Below are positions 15,778-24,558 of a stretch of DNA of 40,022 bases, in pieces (positions within the stretch are counted from its first letter, which is position 1; each line of letters opens with the position of its first letter). The position numbers and the translations under genes were made by a program. This DNA comes from an uncultured Ruminococcus sp. GTDB taxonomy: Bacteria; Bacillota; Clostridia; Lachnospirales; Lachnospiraceae. The notes below the pieces were generated by a model, which saw only the letters and a list, made by a program, of their open reading frames with translations, had not been told where the DNA came from and did not search any database. The stretch spans positions 1 through 40,022 of the forward strand of contig CAJFGR010000035.1 of NCBI GenBank assembly GCA_904377845.1. The letters run 5' to 3'.

Positions 15778-17091
15778 ATGCCAGACGATAAAGATCAGAT
15801 TCCAAAACCGGACGAAGAACAGCCGGAAGAGAAGAAATATTCTTTTTTACAAGAGACGATCAAACCAAAACCAATCAGCAGGCAGCAGCTCGTGCGGCAG
15901 CTTGTGAGGATCGCGATATACGGGGTGATCCTCGGGGCTTTTGCCTGCCTTGGTTTTTTTGCGCTCAAACCGTGGGTGCAGGATATATTTCGGGGAAATC
16001 TTGAGACGGTGACCATCCCTGAGGATGAAGATCCGGCAGAGGATGACAGTCAGGAAACATCGGATACAGACGGGGCAGAAGAAACATCCGAGTCGGGGCA
16101 GTCTGTGACAGCAGACAGTTATGAGCAGATGATGGCATCTATGAATGAAAGGGCGGCAGAAGCGGAAAAAGGCATCGTATCAGTGGAAGCCGCGACAGAC
16201 CAGACAGACTGGGATGCCGAGATGACAGGTATCGGCAGAAGCGTGACCGGGATCATTACTGCCGATAACGGGCAGGAACTTCTGATCCTCGCCGACAGTT
16301 CCATCTGTGAAGACGTATCGGAATGGAACGTCGTATTCGGAGACGGGAAAAGCTGCAGCGCGTCGCTGAAAATGAGAGATCTTAATACCGGACTGGCTAT
16401 GTTCAGCGTACCGCGAGGAAACATTGCAGATTCCACGTGGGATACCGTTAAAGTTTCCGTGCTGGGGAATTCTAATCTGGTGAAACAGGGCGATGTGGTA
16501 ATGGCTCTTGGAAATATGTTCGGTTATCCCGGCGGGATGAGTTATGGCATTATCAGCTCCACGGGATATAAGACAACGTTCTATGATGGCGACTGCGATG
16601 TTATGACTACGGATATTGTGTCTGAGTCAGAGGGGACGGGAGTTCTCTTTAATATGGACGGAGAGGTGATCGGCCTGATCTCTCCGTCAGTCTGGAAAGA
16701 CAGCGGGACAAATATCGTGAACGCATATGCTGTCTCTGATCTGAAGGCTGTTATCGAAATTATGGCAAACGGAGAGAGCGTGCCGTATATCGGGATTTAC
16801 GGTACTACAGTTACTACAGAGCTGCAGGAGGATCAGGGAATGCCGGCGGGCGTTTACGTGGTGGATGTGGATCCGGACTCTCCGGCTATGGAAGCGGGAA
16901 TACAGAGCGGTGATATTATCTGTCAGGTCGGAGATGAAAAAGTATCCAGCATCGTTACATATCAGAGTGCGGTTCTGGAGACAAAGACCGGAAGACAGAT
17001 TCTGATCAGAGGTATGCGCCTGGGGGCGGACGGCTATGTAGAGGTAAGATTTACCGTTACAGTCGGGAGCAAAGAAACGAAAACGAAATAG
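15778..17091 (+). CDS. Membrane-anchored HtrA-like PDZ protein, catalytic triad lost
   Basis: This 437-residue protein has an acidic cytoplasmic N-terminus, one membrane segment (about 44-65), an acidic linker (about 80-110), a trypsin-like barrel (about 130-325) and a PDZ domain (about 335-430; GVYVVDVDPDSPAMEAGIQSGDIICQ). The fold matches DegP/HtrA, but the usual TNNHV, TDLAV and GNSGGPL motifs read ILADSS (169-174), TGLAM (204-208) and EGTGVL (285-290), so the His, Asp and Ser are all replaced. It is therefore probably a non-proteolytic scaffold or sensor outside the membrane. Start set by GGAGG (15763-15767) at 10 bases. YhaM and rlmD follow closely. Confidence 0.85.
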   Translation: MPDDKDQIPKPDEEQPEEKKYSFLQETIKPKPISRQQLVRQLVRIAIYGVILGAFACLGFFALKPWVQDIFRGNLETVTIPEDEDPAEDDSQETSDTDGAEETSESGQSVTADSYEQMMASMNERAAEAEKGIVSVEAATDQTDWDAEMTGIGRSVTGIITADNGQELLILADSSICEDVSEWNVVFGDGKSCSASLKMRDLNTGLAMFSVPRGNIADSTWDTVKVSVLGNSNLVKQGDVVMALGNMFGYPGGMSYGIISSTGYKTTFYDGDCDVMTTDIVSESEGTGVLFNMDGEVIGLISPSVWKDSGTNIVNAYAVSDLKAVIEIMANGESVPYIGIYGTTVTTELQEDQGMPAGVYVVDVDPDSPAMEAGIQSGDIICQVGDEKVSSIVTYQSAVLETKTGRQILIRGMRLGADGYVEVRFTVTVGSKETKTK

Positions 17092-17104
17092 AAAGAGGAT
17101 GGAC

Positions 17105-18049
17105 ATGAGATATATCAGCGGACTACATGAAGGTGAGACAATAAGGAATGTTTATCTGTGCAGGGGAAAACGTTCTGCGGAGACAAGAAACGGAAAACCC
17201 TACGATAATCTGATTCTGCAGGATAAAACAGGTACACTGGACGGCAAGGTCTGGGATCCCAATTCACAGGGAATTGCAGAGTATGACGAGAAAGATTTCA
17301 TAGAAGTTTACGGCGATGTGATCAGTTATAACGGAAATCTTCAGATCAATATCAAACAGATACGGAAAGCGGATGAGGGGGAATACAATCCGGCGGATTA
17401 TATGCCTACTACAGATAAAAATGTTGACCGGATGTACGAGGGACTGACCGGCTATATAAGCAGGATATCCAATCCCTGGCTGAAGCAGCTTCTGGAGTAT
17501 TATTTTATAAAAGACGAGGAATTTATCAGAAAATTCAAAGGGCATTCCGCTGCGAAGACCGTGCATCACGGCTTTTCGGGCGGACTCCTGGAACATACGC
17601 TCAGCGTTGTTCATATGTGCGACTATTTTGCCGGAGCGTATCCGATTCTGAACAGGGATCTTCTTATCACGGCGGCGATCTGTCATGACATAGGAAAGAC
17701 AAGAGAACTCTCATCATTTCCGGATAATGACTATACAGACGAAGGACAGCTTATCGGTCATATTGTGATCGGGGTGGAGATGGCGGATGAAGCCATCCGC
17801 TCGATTCCGGATTTCCCGGAAAGGCTTGCCAATGAACTGAAACACTGCATTATTGCACATCACGGGGAACTGGAGTATGGCTCTCCGAAAAAACCGGCGC
17901 TGGCAGAGGCGCTGGCGCTTAATCTGGCGGACAATGCAGACGCCAAGATGCAGACGCTGACGGAGATATTTAAGGGGAAAACCGGGACAGAGTGGCTCGG
18001 GTATAACAGGCTGTTCGAATCCAACTTAAGGAGAACGTCGGGAGCTTAA
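17105..18049 (+). CDS. YhaM-type OB-fold/HD 3'-5' exonuclease
   Basis: This 314-residue protein combines an N-terminal OB fold (about 10-90; LILQDKTGTLDGKVWD) with an HD phosphohydrolase domain (about 150-290) carrying H164 in LLEHTLSV, H194-D195 in CHDIGKTR, H219 and HH252-253. This is the layout of B. subtilis YhaM, a manganese-dependent exonuclease that trims single-stranded RNA and DNA. ATG 17099 is also in frame but abuts the AAAGAGG ribosome site; 17105 (MRYISGL) has 6-base spacing and fits the family N-terminus. It lies 13 bases behind the HtrA-like gene and 1 base before rlmD, so the three are probably co-transcribed. Confidence 0.9.
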   Translation: MRYISGLHEGETIRNVYLCRGKRSAETRNGKPYDNLILQDKTGTLDGKVWDPNSQGIAEYDEKDFIEVYGDVISYNGNLQINIKQIRKADEGEYNPADYMPTTDKNVDRMYEGLTGYISRISNPWLKQLLEYYFIKDEEFIRKFKGHSAAKTVHHGFSGGLLEHTLSVVHMCDYFAGAYPILNRDLLITAAICHDIGKTRELSSFPDNDYTDEGQLIGHIVIGVEMADEAIRSIPDFPERLANELKHCIIAHHGELEYGSPKKPALAEALALNLADNADAKMQTLTEIFKGKTGTEWLGYNRLFESNLRRTSGA

Positions 18050-18050
18050 A

Positions 18051-19445
18051 ATGCAGAAGAATGATATGGCAGTTATCGAGATTACGGATATCGGCGTGGG
18101 CGGCGAAGGAATCGGAAAGATCGACGGCTACACGCTCTTTGTAAAAGACGCCGTGATCGGCGACAGAGCTGAAGTGAAGGTTATAAAAGCAAAGAAAAAC
18201 TACGGATATGCACGGCTGATGCGTGTGCTGGAGCCGTCTCCATACCGTGTGGAGCCGAGATGCAGATTCGCGCGTCAGTGCGGCGGCTGCCAGATCCAGG
18301 AAATGTCCTATGGCAGGCAGCTGGCATTTAAGGAACAGAAAGTGAGGAACAGTCTGGAGCGCATCGGCGGCTTCTCTCCGGAACTGCTTGACCGCATTAC
18401 GGAACCGGCTGTCGGAATGGAGGAACCGTTCGGCTACCGCAATAAAGCCCAGTTCCCCTTCGGCACGGATAAAGAAGGGCATCCTGTTACCGGCTTCTAT
18501 GCAGGGAGAACACATGACATTATCGCGAATACAGACTGTGCACTGGGAGTTCAGGTTAATCAGGAGATACTGGAGATTATCCTGGAATTCATGGAAAAGC
18601 ATCACATTGCGTCCTACGATGAAAGGACAGGGACGGGGCTGATCCGTCATGTACTGATCCGTTATGGATTTGCTACAGGAGAGATCATGGTCTGTTTCGT
18701 GATCAACGGGACATCTATTCCAAATGCAGGGGAGCTCATAAAGTCTTTGACCGCAGTTCCGGGAATGACCGCTATTACAGTCAGTGTGAACACACGCCGT
18801 ACAAACGTAATTATGGGAGAGTCCTTTGAAGTACTGTGGGGGCAGGGGTATATTACAGATTATATCGGAAAGATCAGGTATCAGATTTCTCCGTTGTCGT
18901 TTTACCAGGTTAATCCGGTACAGACGGAGAAGCTGTACTCGCTTGCTCTGGAATACGCAGATCTGAAAGGCGGCGAGACTGTGTGGGATCTGTACTGCGG
19001 GATCGGGACAATCTCTCTGTTCCTTGCACAGAAAGCGGGACAGGTGTATGGAGTGGAGATCGTACCGCAGGCAATCGAGGATGCACGGAGAAACGCCCGG
19101 CTTAACGGGATTGAAAATGCAGAGTTCTTTGTGGGAAAGGCGGAGGAAGTTCTGCCGGCTTATTATGAAAGATATGAGGAAGAACACGGCGGGGAGCAGG
19201 CCCGTGCAGATGTGATTGTGGTAGATCCGCCCCGCAAGGGCTGCGATGAGGCGCTGCTTGACACGATCGTAAAAATGCAGCCGGAAAAAGTCGTGTATGT
19301 AAGCTGTGACTGTGCGACACTGGCGAGAGATCTTAAGATACTGTGCGGAAACGGGTATACACTTAAGAGAGTGCGGCCTGTAGATCAGTTCCCGATGACG
19401 GTGCACGTAGAGACAGTCGCTTTACTTACACGAGATGTTGTGTAA
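18051..19445 (+). CDS. rlmD: 23S rRNA (uracil-C5)-methyltransferase, RlmD/RumA family
   Basis: This 464-residue enzyme transfers a methyl group from SAM to C5 of a uracil in 23S rRNA (in some Firmicutes homologues also tRNA U54-type targets). It has an N-terminal TRAM domain (about 5-62), an iron-sulfur site C71, C77, C80 and C163, a SAM-binding fold with DLYCGIGTISLFLA, the DPPRKGC motif and the nucleophile region YVSCDCATLARDL, ending QFPMTVHVETVALL. All core motifs are intact. GGGAG at 18040-18044 precedes ATG 18051. It is last in the operon, with a strong terminator about 100 bases downstream. Confidence 0.93.
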   Translation: MQKNDMAVIEITDIGVGGEGIGKIDGYTLFVKDAVIGDRAEVKVIKAKKNYGYARLMRVLEPSPYRVEPRCRFARQCGGCQIQEMSYGRQLAFKEQKVRNSLERIGGFSPELLDRITEPAVGMEEPFGYRNKAQFPFGTDKEGHPVTGFYAGRTHDIIANTDCALGVQVNQEILEIILEFMEKHHIASYDERTGTGLIRHVLIRYGFATGEIMVCFVINGTSIPNAGELIKSLTAVPGMTAITVSVNTRRTNVIMGESFEVLWGQGYITDYIGKIRYQISPLSFYQVNPVQTEKLYSLALEYADLKGGETVWDLYCGIGTISLFLAQKAGQVYGVEIVPQAIEDARRNARLNGIENAEFFVGKAEEVLPAYYERYEEEHGGEQARADVIVVDPPRKGCDEALLDTIVKMQPEKVVYVSCDCATLARDLKILCGNGYTLKRVRPVDQFPMTVHVETVALLTRDVV

Positions 19446-19548
19446 ATGTGATAAAAACGGTGTGAATACCACAAAATATAGTTGTTTGCGGAAGCATATC
19501 TTAGGGCAGAAGTAAGGGAAAAATGCCCTTGAATAAGGAAAAATAGCG

Positions 19549-19580
19549 AAAATGGGGTGCGGATAAGCATCCCATTTTTT
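19549..19580 (+). terminator. Intrinsic terminator behind rlmD
   Basis: AAAATGGGGTGC (19549-19560) pairs with GCATCCCATTTT (19567-19578) through 12 pairs (one G-U) around a 6-base loop, followed by TT. A smaller AGGGCA/TGCCCT hairpin lies upstream at 19503-19529. Confidence 0.85.
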
Positions 19581-19698
19581 CTGTATATGATAATGCGAAA
19601 ATTCTCCGTTATTGTAATCCTTTAAGTTTATTCAATCCACATCATTACGCTCCCTGTCAGTAAGATTAAATGTACTGTCTACTAAGGACATCTGCTAA

Positions 19699-19767
19699 GT
19701 ATCATTTGATACAAAAGCCATTTGGATCATCTCTATATTTGATAGAGTCATTGTATCAAATATAGAG
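19699..19767. repeat. Cluster of ATTTGATA palindromes and a 14-base inverted repeat
   Basis: GTATCATTTGATAC (19699-19712) is a palindrome around two T. CTCTATATTTGATA (19731-19744) and TATCAAATATAGAG (19754-19767) are an exact 14-base inverted repeat with a 9-base centre. No T run follows, so it is not a normal terminator. The gene-free stretch 19446-19843 otherwise holds only the rlmD terminator; its right part is AT-rich, like the nuclease gene beside it. Confidence 0.65.
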
Positions 19768-19843
19768 GAAGATTCCTATATCATGTTGAGTTTTCAAGGT
19801 ACAAATTTATATCAGAGGTCAATAACCTTTTGACACTCTAATC

Positions 19844-20593
19844 TTAATAGGAAACTTCGTTCGCTTTTGATATCTCCTTGTTAAGTGCATCCCTCCAGGC
19901 GTTAAAATTATACCAGCCGCACCCGATGCATCCCTTTTTTGCTTCGGGACCTTCTTTCGGACAGCCGGCGGGCCAGTCTTCATTGCCTTCGTAATAAAAT
20001 TTAATGCCCAAAGGATATTGACGCTTATTGGTTTTGATACAGCGTTCACAGGCACGGGATTTGAGGAGATTATGATTCCCGGCAGCATCCTTTTTTAGAA
20101 GCTGGAATTTTTCTTCTATTTCAGCATCAGTCATTGTGACTGGATTGGAATCTTCCACATTTCCCCAGCGTTCCATAGGAAATCTATGATCAATGACAAG
20201 TTCATGAGCTTGTCTGACACGCTGCTCTATACAATCTGTGTAAGAATAGTGCTCAAATATGGCTTTCTGTAATTTTTTCGGTATTCCTGAAGCTGAATTG
20301 GATTTCTTAAATTCTCCGGTCCATCTATCGCAAGTCTTCAGTTCATGACAATCGCTGCAAATTGCATTGTCAGTAACAATAACCAGTCCCGGACGATTTT
20401 TTGTTCCACGCTGCAGTCCCTGTATTCCGCCGCCGCCCGCATATTGTTTAGAATCTATGTCTTTACCGGCACAATCTCTGCAATGCCATTTGCAGTCGGA
20501 AAGTTTGTTGAAAATAGCCGGTTGTAATTGTGCGCGGCCCGAAAAAGTTTTTTTGTAATTATCAATGTTCCATTCTTTATCTTCTGTTGACAT
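19844..20593 (-). CDS. Stand-alone zinc/HNH nuclease, restriction-enzyme-like
   Basis: This 249-residue protein carries an HNH pattern: VIDHRFP (D135, H136), then NHNLLKSRACERC (N173, N175, C182, C185) and downstream basic residues, matching the DH-P...N-L-C-x-x-C layout. Additional cysteine sets (C34, C38, C41; C79, C82, C88; C211, C222, C225) suggest two or more structural zinc sites. Small Cys-rich HNH proteins include restriction enzymes, but no methyltransferase or other nuclease partner is next to it, so the target and role are unknown. It is AT-richer than its neighbours, suggesting transfer. GGAGG (minus, near 20601-20606) precedes the start. The specific family was not recognised. 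Confidence 0.7.
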   Translation of the reverse strand: MSTEDKEWNIDNYKKTFSGRAQLQPAIFNKLSDCKWHCRDCAGKDIDSKQYAGGGGIQGLQRGTKNRPGLVIVTDNAICSDCHELKTCDRWTGEFKKSNSASGIPKKLQKAIFEHYSYTDCIEQRVRQAHELVIDHRFPMERWGNVEDSNPVTMTDAEIEEKFQLLKKDAAGNHNLLKSRACERCIKTNKRQYPLGIKFYYEGNEDWPAGCPKEGPEAKKGCIGCGWYNFNAWRDALNKEISKANEVSY

Positions 20594-20678
20594 TTATTAA
20601 TCCTCCGTTTTTGAGAAGCTGATGGATCCCTGGGGAGCATCCTTTTATATAAGAAACGCTGAATATTGCCTTCTTTTT

Positions 20679-20707
20679 ATTGTATGGGGGAGTGCAGGCA
20701 AAGTCAA
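20679..20707 (-). promoter_or_regulatory. SigA-type promoter of the HNH nuclease gene
   Basis: On the minus strand TTGACT (20707-20702), 17 bases, TACAAT (20684-20679). The leader would be about 80 bases. It is a strong match, so the nuclease gene is probably expressed on its own. Confidence 0.8.
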
Positions 20708-20822
20708 TAAAATGAACAGCGGTTTTGCATGGTTTTAAATCGGCCTTAACAAAACCATTTACAAAATTTAACATTCGATTCTTAAAATATTTAACGGATT
20801 TTATATGGAAGGGCAACAGAAA

Positions 20823-21983
20823 ATGAAAGATAAGGTACTACATAGATTACTGAAAACGCTTCCCATGCTGATTGTGCTGGCAGTTCTTGCCGTAGCTGCA
20901 GTCTGGATAAACCGGTCTGGAGAAGACGGGACTGCGACAGATTCCGGCCGGATGGTCTATGCACCGGCAAAGGTGACAGCAATCCTGTCGGACAATGCGC
21001 AAGAGGATTTTGAAAATGCGGAGGGACGGCGCGTGGGCGACCAGGAACTGGAGATTCAGATCCTGTCAGGAGATCACAAAGACGAGATCATGACAGTGAC
21101 CAATTATATGAGCGCGTTATTTAATGTAGATGTGCAGCAGGGCGACCGGATCATTGTGAGAATTATGACTGATGAAAACGGTTCCTACTATGCATCTGTA
21201 TTTAATTATGACAGGGGAATTGTTCTGGGCGGTTTCCTGCTTGTCTTCTTTATCCTGCTTGCAGCACTGGGAGGAAAGAAGGGGCTGGGCGCTCTGGCAG
21301 GACTTCTGCTCACTCTGGGGTGTATCTGGTTTATCCTGATTCCCTGTCTGCTCCGTGGGGTCCTGGCGATACCGGTAACCATTGCTGTGTCGGCTGTGTC
21401 AGCGGCAGCAGGATTGATCTTCTTAAACGGATATTCAAAGAAAACATTCTGTGCAGTCTGCGGCTGTGTAGGCGGTGTCCTTGTGTCAGGCATTGCCGCG
21501 GCTGTGGTTGGAATCCTTTCCCCTATGAACGGCTTCAATATGCAGGAGGCGGAAAACCTGATCCTGTACGGAGCGGATGAGGGGCTGAAAGTCAGCGGTC
21601 TGCTGGTATGCGGTGTCCTGATCTCCGCGTTGGGAGCAGTGATGGATGTGGCTCTCGGTATTGCGTCTTCGGTGTGGGAGATGAAGGAACAGAATCCGGA
21701 TGCTTCCGTGGGCAGCCTTTTCCGCTCGGGTATGCAGATCGGAAAGGATGCTATGGGAACAATGGCAAATACGCTTATCCTTGCATTTGCCGGTTCTTCT
21801 CTCAATATGCTGATTCTGGTGCAGACCTATGATATTCCGTTCCTTCAGCTGATCAATACAGATTCCATTGCTCTGGAAGTAGTGCAGAGCGTGGCAGGCT
21901 CGATCGGAATTCTGCTGACAGTTCCTCTCGTAGCTTTTATCAGTGCAAGACTTATGGCACGCGGGAAAAAGCAGAGAGTTTAA
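20823..21983 (+). CDS. YibE/F family membrane protein
   Basis: This 386-residue protein has one N-terminal membrane segment (about 11-31), an extracytoplasmic beta-rich part (about 45-125), and about seven further hydrophobic segments from GIVLGGFLLVFFILLAAL onward, with the family-typical ISALGAVMDVALGIASSVWEM and GMQIGKDAMGTMANTLILAFAGSSL. This is the YibE/F family of putative permeases; the substrate is unknown. ATG 20805 is in frame but poorly spaced; ATG 20823 follows GGAAGGG (20807-20813) at 9 bases. It is divergent from the nuclease gene and 70 bases upstream of the PHP surface protein gene. Confidence 0.88.
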   Translation: MKDKVLHRLLKTLPMLIVLAVLAVAAVWINRSGEDGTATDSGRMVYAPAKVTAILSDNAQEDFENAEGRRVGDQELEIQILSGDHKDEIMTVTNYMSALFNVDVQQGDRIIVRIMTDENGSYYASVFNYDRGIVLGGFLLVFFILLAALGGKKGLGALAGLLLTLGCIWFILIPCLLRGVLAIPVTIAVSAVSAAAGLIFLNGYSKKTFCAVCGCVGGVLVSGIAAAVVGILSPMNGFNMQEAENLILYGADEGLKVSGLLVCGVLISALGAVMDVALGIASSVWEMKEQNPDASVGSLFRSGMQIGKDAMGTMANTLILAFAGSSLNMLILVQTYDIPFLQLINTDSIALEVVQSVAGSIGILLTVPLVAFISARLMARGKKQRV

Positions 21984-22053
21984 TATAGATGGCGCCAGAA
22001 GAAATCCGGCGTTCAATTTTACCAACATAATTTATCAGAACAGGAGGATGAAG

Positions 22054-24558
22054 ATGAAAAAGAAAGGCAAACCAGCACTTGGCGCAAGACTTACCGCCCT
22101 GTGTATGGTCGCTCTGATGGCTGTGTCCATGCTGCCGTCCCAGATCGTTTCGGCGGCGGAGACTTCCTTCGGGAAGATTGCCGGAGAGCAGGATTTTACC
22201 ACGGGCCGTTATGTCATGGTGACAGATAACGGATATGCGCCGCAGAAGTTTGACAATAACTGGCTTCCGGCGGCCGAACTTGGGACAGATCTGGGAGATA
22301 CTGTGGCAGCTCCGGCTGATGAGACTGTCTGGGAGATTGCGGTGACGGCAGATACTGCTACGATAAAAGATTCCGACGGGAAGTTTATTGCGCCGTCAGG
22401 CGGAAATAACAACGGAATCAAGATATCAGATACAGAGTATCAGTGGAAATGGGAATGTACAGACGGAAAGTTTACATTCAGCGGCCAGGGAGAGGACACG
22501 GTTGTTCTGGCAAGCAACAGAAGCAGCCAGAATAAATTCCGGGCCTATAAAACCACAACCGTAAGCGGAAATCCCGGCGGGTATCCGTCAGAGTTTACTC
22601 TTTATAAGGAAGAAACCGGCGGCACCTCCGAAGGCACGGTAGCGGCGCCCCAGGCGGCTCCTCAGGCGGGAGAGGTGTCTTCCGGAACAGCAGTTACACT
22701 GACTACATCCACGTCCGGGGCACAGATTTACTTCACGCTGGACGGAAGCGACCCTGCAGATGAGGCAAATGAGACGCGGGAGCTTTACAGTGCGGATAAT
22801 ATGCCTGTCATCACTGAAGACTGTACGCTGAAAGCGGCAGCAGTGCTGGAAGGCGTGTACAGCGCGGTGCAGACACTGCAGTACACCGTTTCCGACAGCG
22901 GAGAAGAGGGAACCCTGCCTGCAGACGGGGATCAGGTTGTGATCTATGCGCCGGCATATAACAAAGCCCTTTCCGCTGACTACAATGGTTTCTACAACAA
23001 AGGCACAGATGTGACAGTAAACAGCGACGGCACACTTTCCGGATATACGGATATGGATGTCTGGACTGTAAAAGATAACGGAGACGGAACTTACAGCTTC
23101 TCTCATGACGGTCAGAATATCGGTATGGGCGACAGCTTTTCCAGTATGCCGCTGGGCGAGAAAAACGACAAATGGGTTCTTGAAGATGCAGGAAATGGTC
23201 TTTATTATGTGAAGAATACAGTTCGTGACGCATATATGGAGTGGTATGACAGCAACGGAAACTGGAGCGCATACTACAACATTGCAGAAGGTAGTGAGGG
23301 GATGTTTGCGCTGGCTTTCTATAAAGTGACCGACGTTCCCGGCGGTTCTGATGAGCCGGACGAGCCCTCAGCAGTAGAAGGCCTTGAGGTTGAAGCATCT
23401 CCGAAGAGCGGCGCCAGTGTGGTGGAAGGACAGAAGATCACCCTGGAAGCTGCAGACGGCGCGGAAATTTACTACACAATGAATACGGACGGAACAGAGC
23501 CGGCGGATCCGGAGGCGGGAAATGCAGAGCAGCTCTACTCAGAGCCTCTGGAGATTGCAGCTACCCCGGAGAAGGATAAGCCGATTATTGTAAAGGCACT
23601 GGCCTATATTCCACAGAACGGTGATGCGGAGGCGCAGACAGGCGAGGTTTATACCTTTACATATAAGGCGCCTATGATGATCGAGGATTACGGCCTGTAT
23701 TTCGGACAGCTTCACGCGCATACGAATCTTTCCGATGGAACCGGTACGGTGGAGCAGGCGTTTGAGCACGCAGCCAATGTGGAGAACCTCGACTTCCTTG
23801 CGCTGACCGACCACTCCAACTCATTTGAGGGGCAGAGCGGACTTCCCAGTGCAGGCACAACCCATCTGGGCGATGAGAATGCCGAGGAAGTAAATGCTTC
23901 CTGGAGAGAGGGACGTGAGGGCGCGAGAGCCATCACAGCACAGGAAGGCGATTTCGTAGGAATCTACGGGTTTGAGATGACCTGGTCCGGCGGAGCACCG
24001 GGACATATCAATACATTTAATTCGGAAGGATTTGAAAACAGAAATGCAGAGCCTTACAGAAAAGGCGACAACTATGAAGTACTGGAAGCTTACTATAATA
24101 CACTGAATGAGAATCCGGAGACCATCTCCCAGTTCAACCATCCGGGAGATACGTTCGGTGATTTCATGGATTTTGCACTGTATGATCCGGTTATCGATAA
24201 TCAGATGACGCTGATTGAGGTAGGAAACGGCGAGGGAGCTATCGGAAGCTCGGGATATTTCCCGTCCTACAGCTATTACACAAGAGCCCTCGATAAGGGA
24301 TGGCACGTGGCGCCGACCAACAATCAGGACAACCACAAAGGCAACTGGGGCGATTCCAACACAGCAAGAAGCGTTGTGCTCTCCGACGGACTTTCCACCG
24401 TGTATATGCCACGGAGGACAATGATCTCTCCATCCTGTATTCCCTCAACGGAAATGCAATGGGCTCGATCCTTGACGAGCAGGACGAGATCAATATCAAA
24501 GCGGAGATATCCGACCCCACAGACACCACCGGCGAGACGAAAGTGGAGGTTATCGTAA
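22054..24558 (+). CDS. PHP-domain secreted surface protein, 5' part of a broken gene
   Basis: This frame encodes 834 residues: a signal peptide (about 1-35, ending SQIVSAAE), a carbohydrate-binding-like region, two chitobiase C-terminal-type domains (FTLDGSDPADEAN near 230; YTMNTDGTEPADP near 485) and a PHP/CehA-McbA-type metal phosphoesterase domain from about 545, with H554-x-H556 in GQLHAHTNLSDG and LTDHSN. About residue 784 the family sequence is lost (LSDGLST then VYMPRRTM) and an unrelated tail runs to the stop. The missing remainder continues in another frame at 24399. AGGAGG (22042-22047) supports ATG 22054 over 22048. A truncated, non-anchored secreted protein could still be made. 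Confidence 0.8.
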   Translation: MKKKGKPALGARLTALCMVALMAVSMLPSQIVSAAETSFGKIAGEQDFTTGRYVMVTDNGYAPQKFDNNWLPAAELGTDLGDTVAAPADETVWEIAVTADTATIKDSDGKFIAPSGGNNNGIKISDTEYQWKWECTDGKFTFSGQGEDTVVLASNRSSQNKFRAYKTTTVSGNPGGYPSEFTLYKEETGGTSEGTVAAPQAAPQAGEVSSGTAVTLTTSTSGAQIYFTLDGSDPADEANETRELYSADNMPVITEDCTLKAAAVLEGVYSAVQTLQYTVSDSGEEGTLPADGDQVVIYAPAYNKALSADYNGFYNKGTDVTVNSDGTLSGYTDMDVWTVKDNGDGTYSFSHDGQNIGMGDSFSSMPLGEKNDKWVLEDAGNGLYYVKNTVRDAYMEWYDSNGNWSAYYNIAEGSEGMFALAFYKVTDVPGGSDEPDEPSAVEGLEVEASPKSGASVVEGQKITLEAADGAEIYYTMNTDGTEPADPEAGNAEQLYSEPLEIAATPEKDKPIIVKALAYIPQNGDAEAQTGEVYTFTYKAPMMIEDYGLYFGQLHAHTNLSDGTGTVEQAFEHAANVENLDFLALTDHSNSFEGQSGLPSAGTTHLGDENAEEVNASWREGREGARAITAQEGDFVGIYGFEMTWSGGAPGHINTFNSEGFENRNAEPYRKGDNYEVLEAYYNTLNENPETISQFNHPGDTFGDFMDFALYDPVIDNQMTLIEVGNGEGAIGSSGYFPSYSYYTRALDKGWHVAPTNNQDNHKGNWGDSNTARSVVLSDGLSTVYMPRRTMISPSCIPSTEMQWARSLTSRTRSISKRRYPTPQTPPARRKWRLS

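Noticed and set aside
17970-19406. Long open frame of 478 codons on the minus strand opposite rlmD
   Set aside because: Antisense shadow of a well-conserved gene; His/Cys-rich, no family motif, no ribosome site.
22811-23398. Minus-strand open frame opposite the PHP surface gene
   Set aside because: Antisense shadow with low-complexity composition and no ribosome site.
24300-24398. ATG at 24300 as the true start of the second PHP fragment
   Set aside because: The first about 33 codons are an out-of-frame reading of PHP sequence; no ribosome site. The family sequence resumes only at 24399.
24391-24410. Programmed ribosomal frameshift at the PHP gene break
   Set aside because: No slippery heptamer or downstream pseudoknot is seen, and about a dozen family codons are missing, which a frameshift cannot restore.
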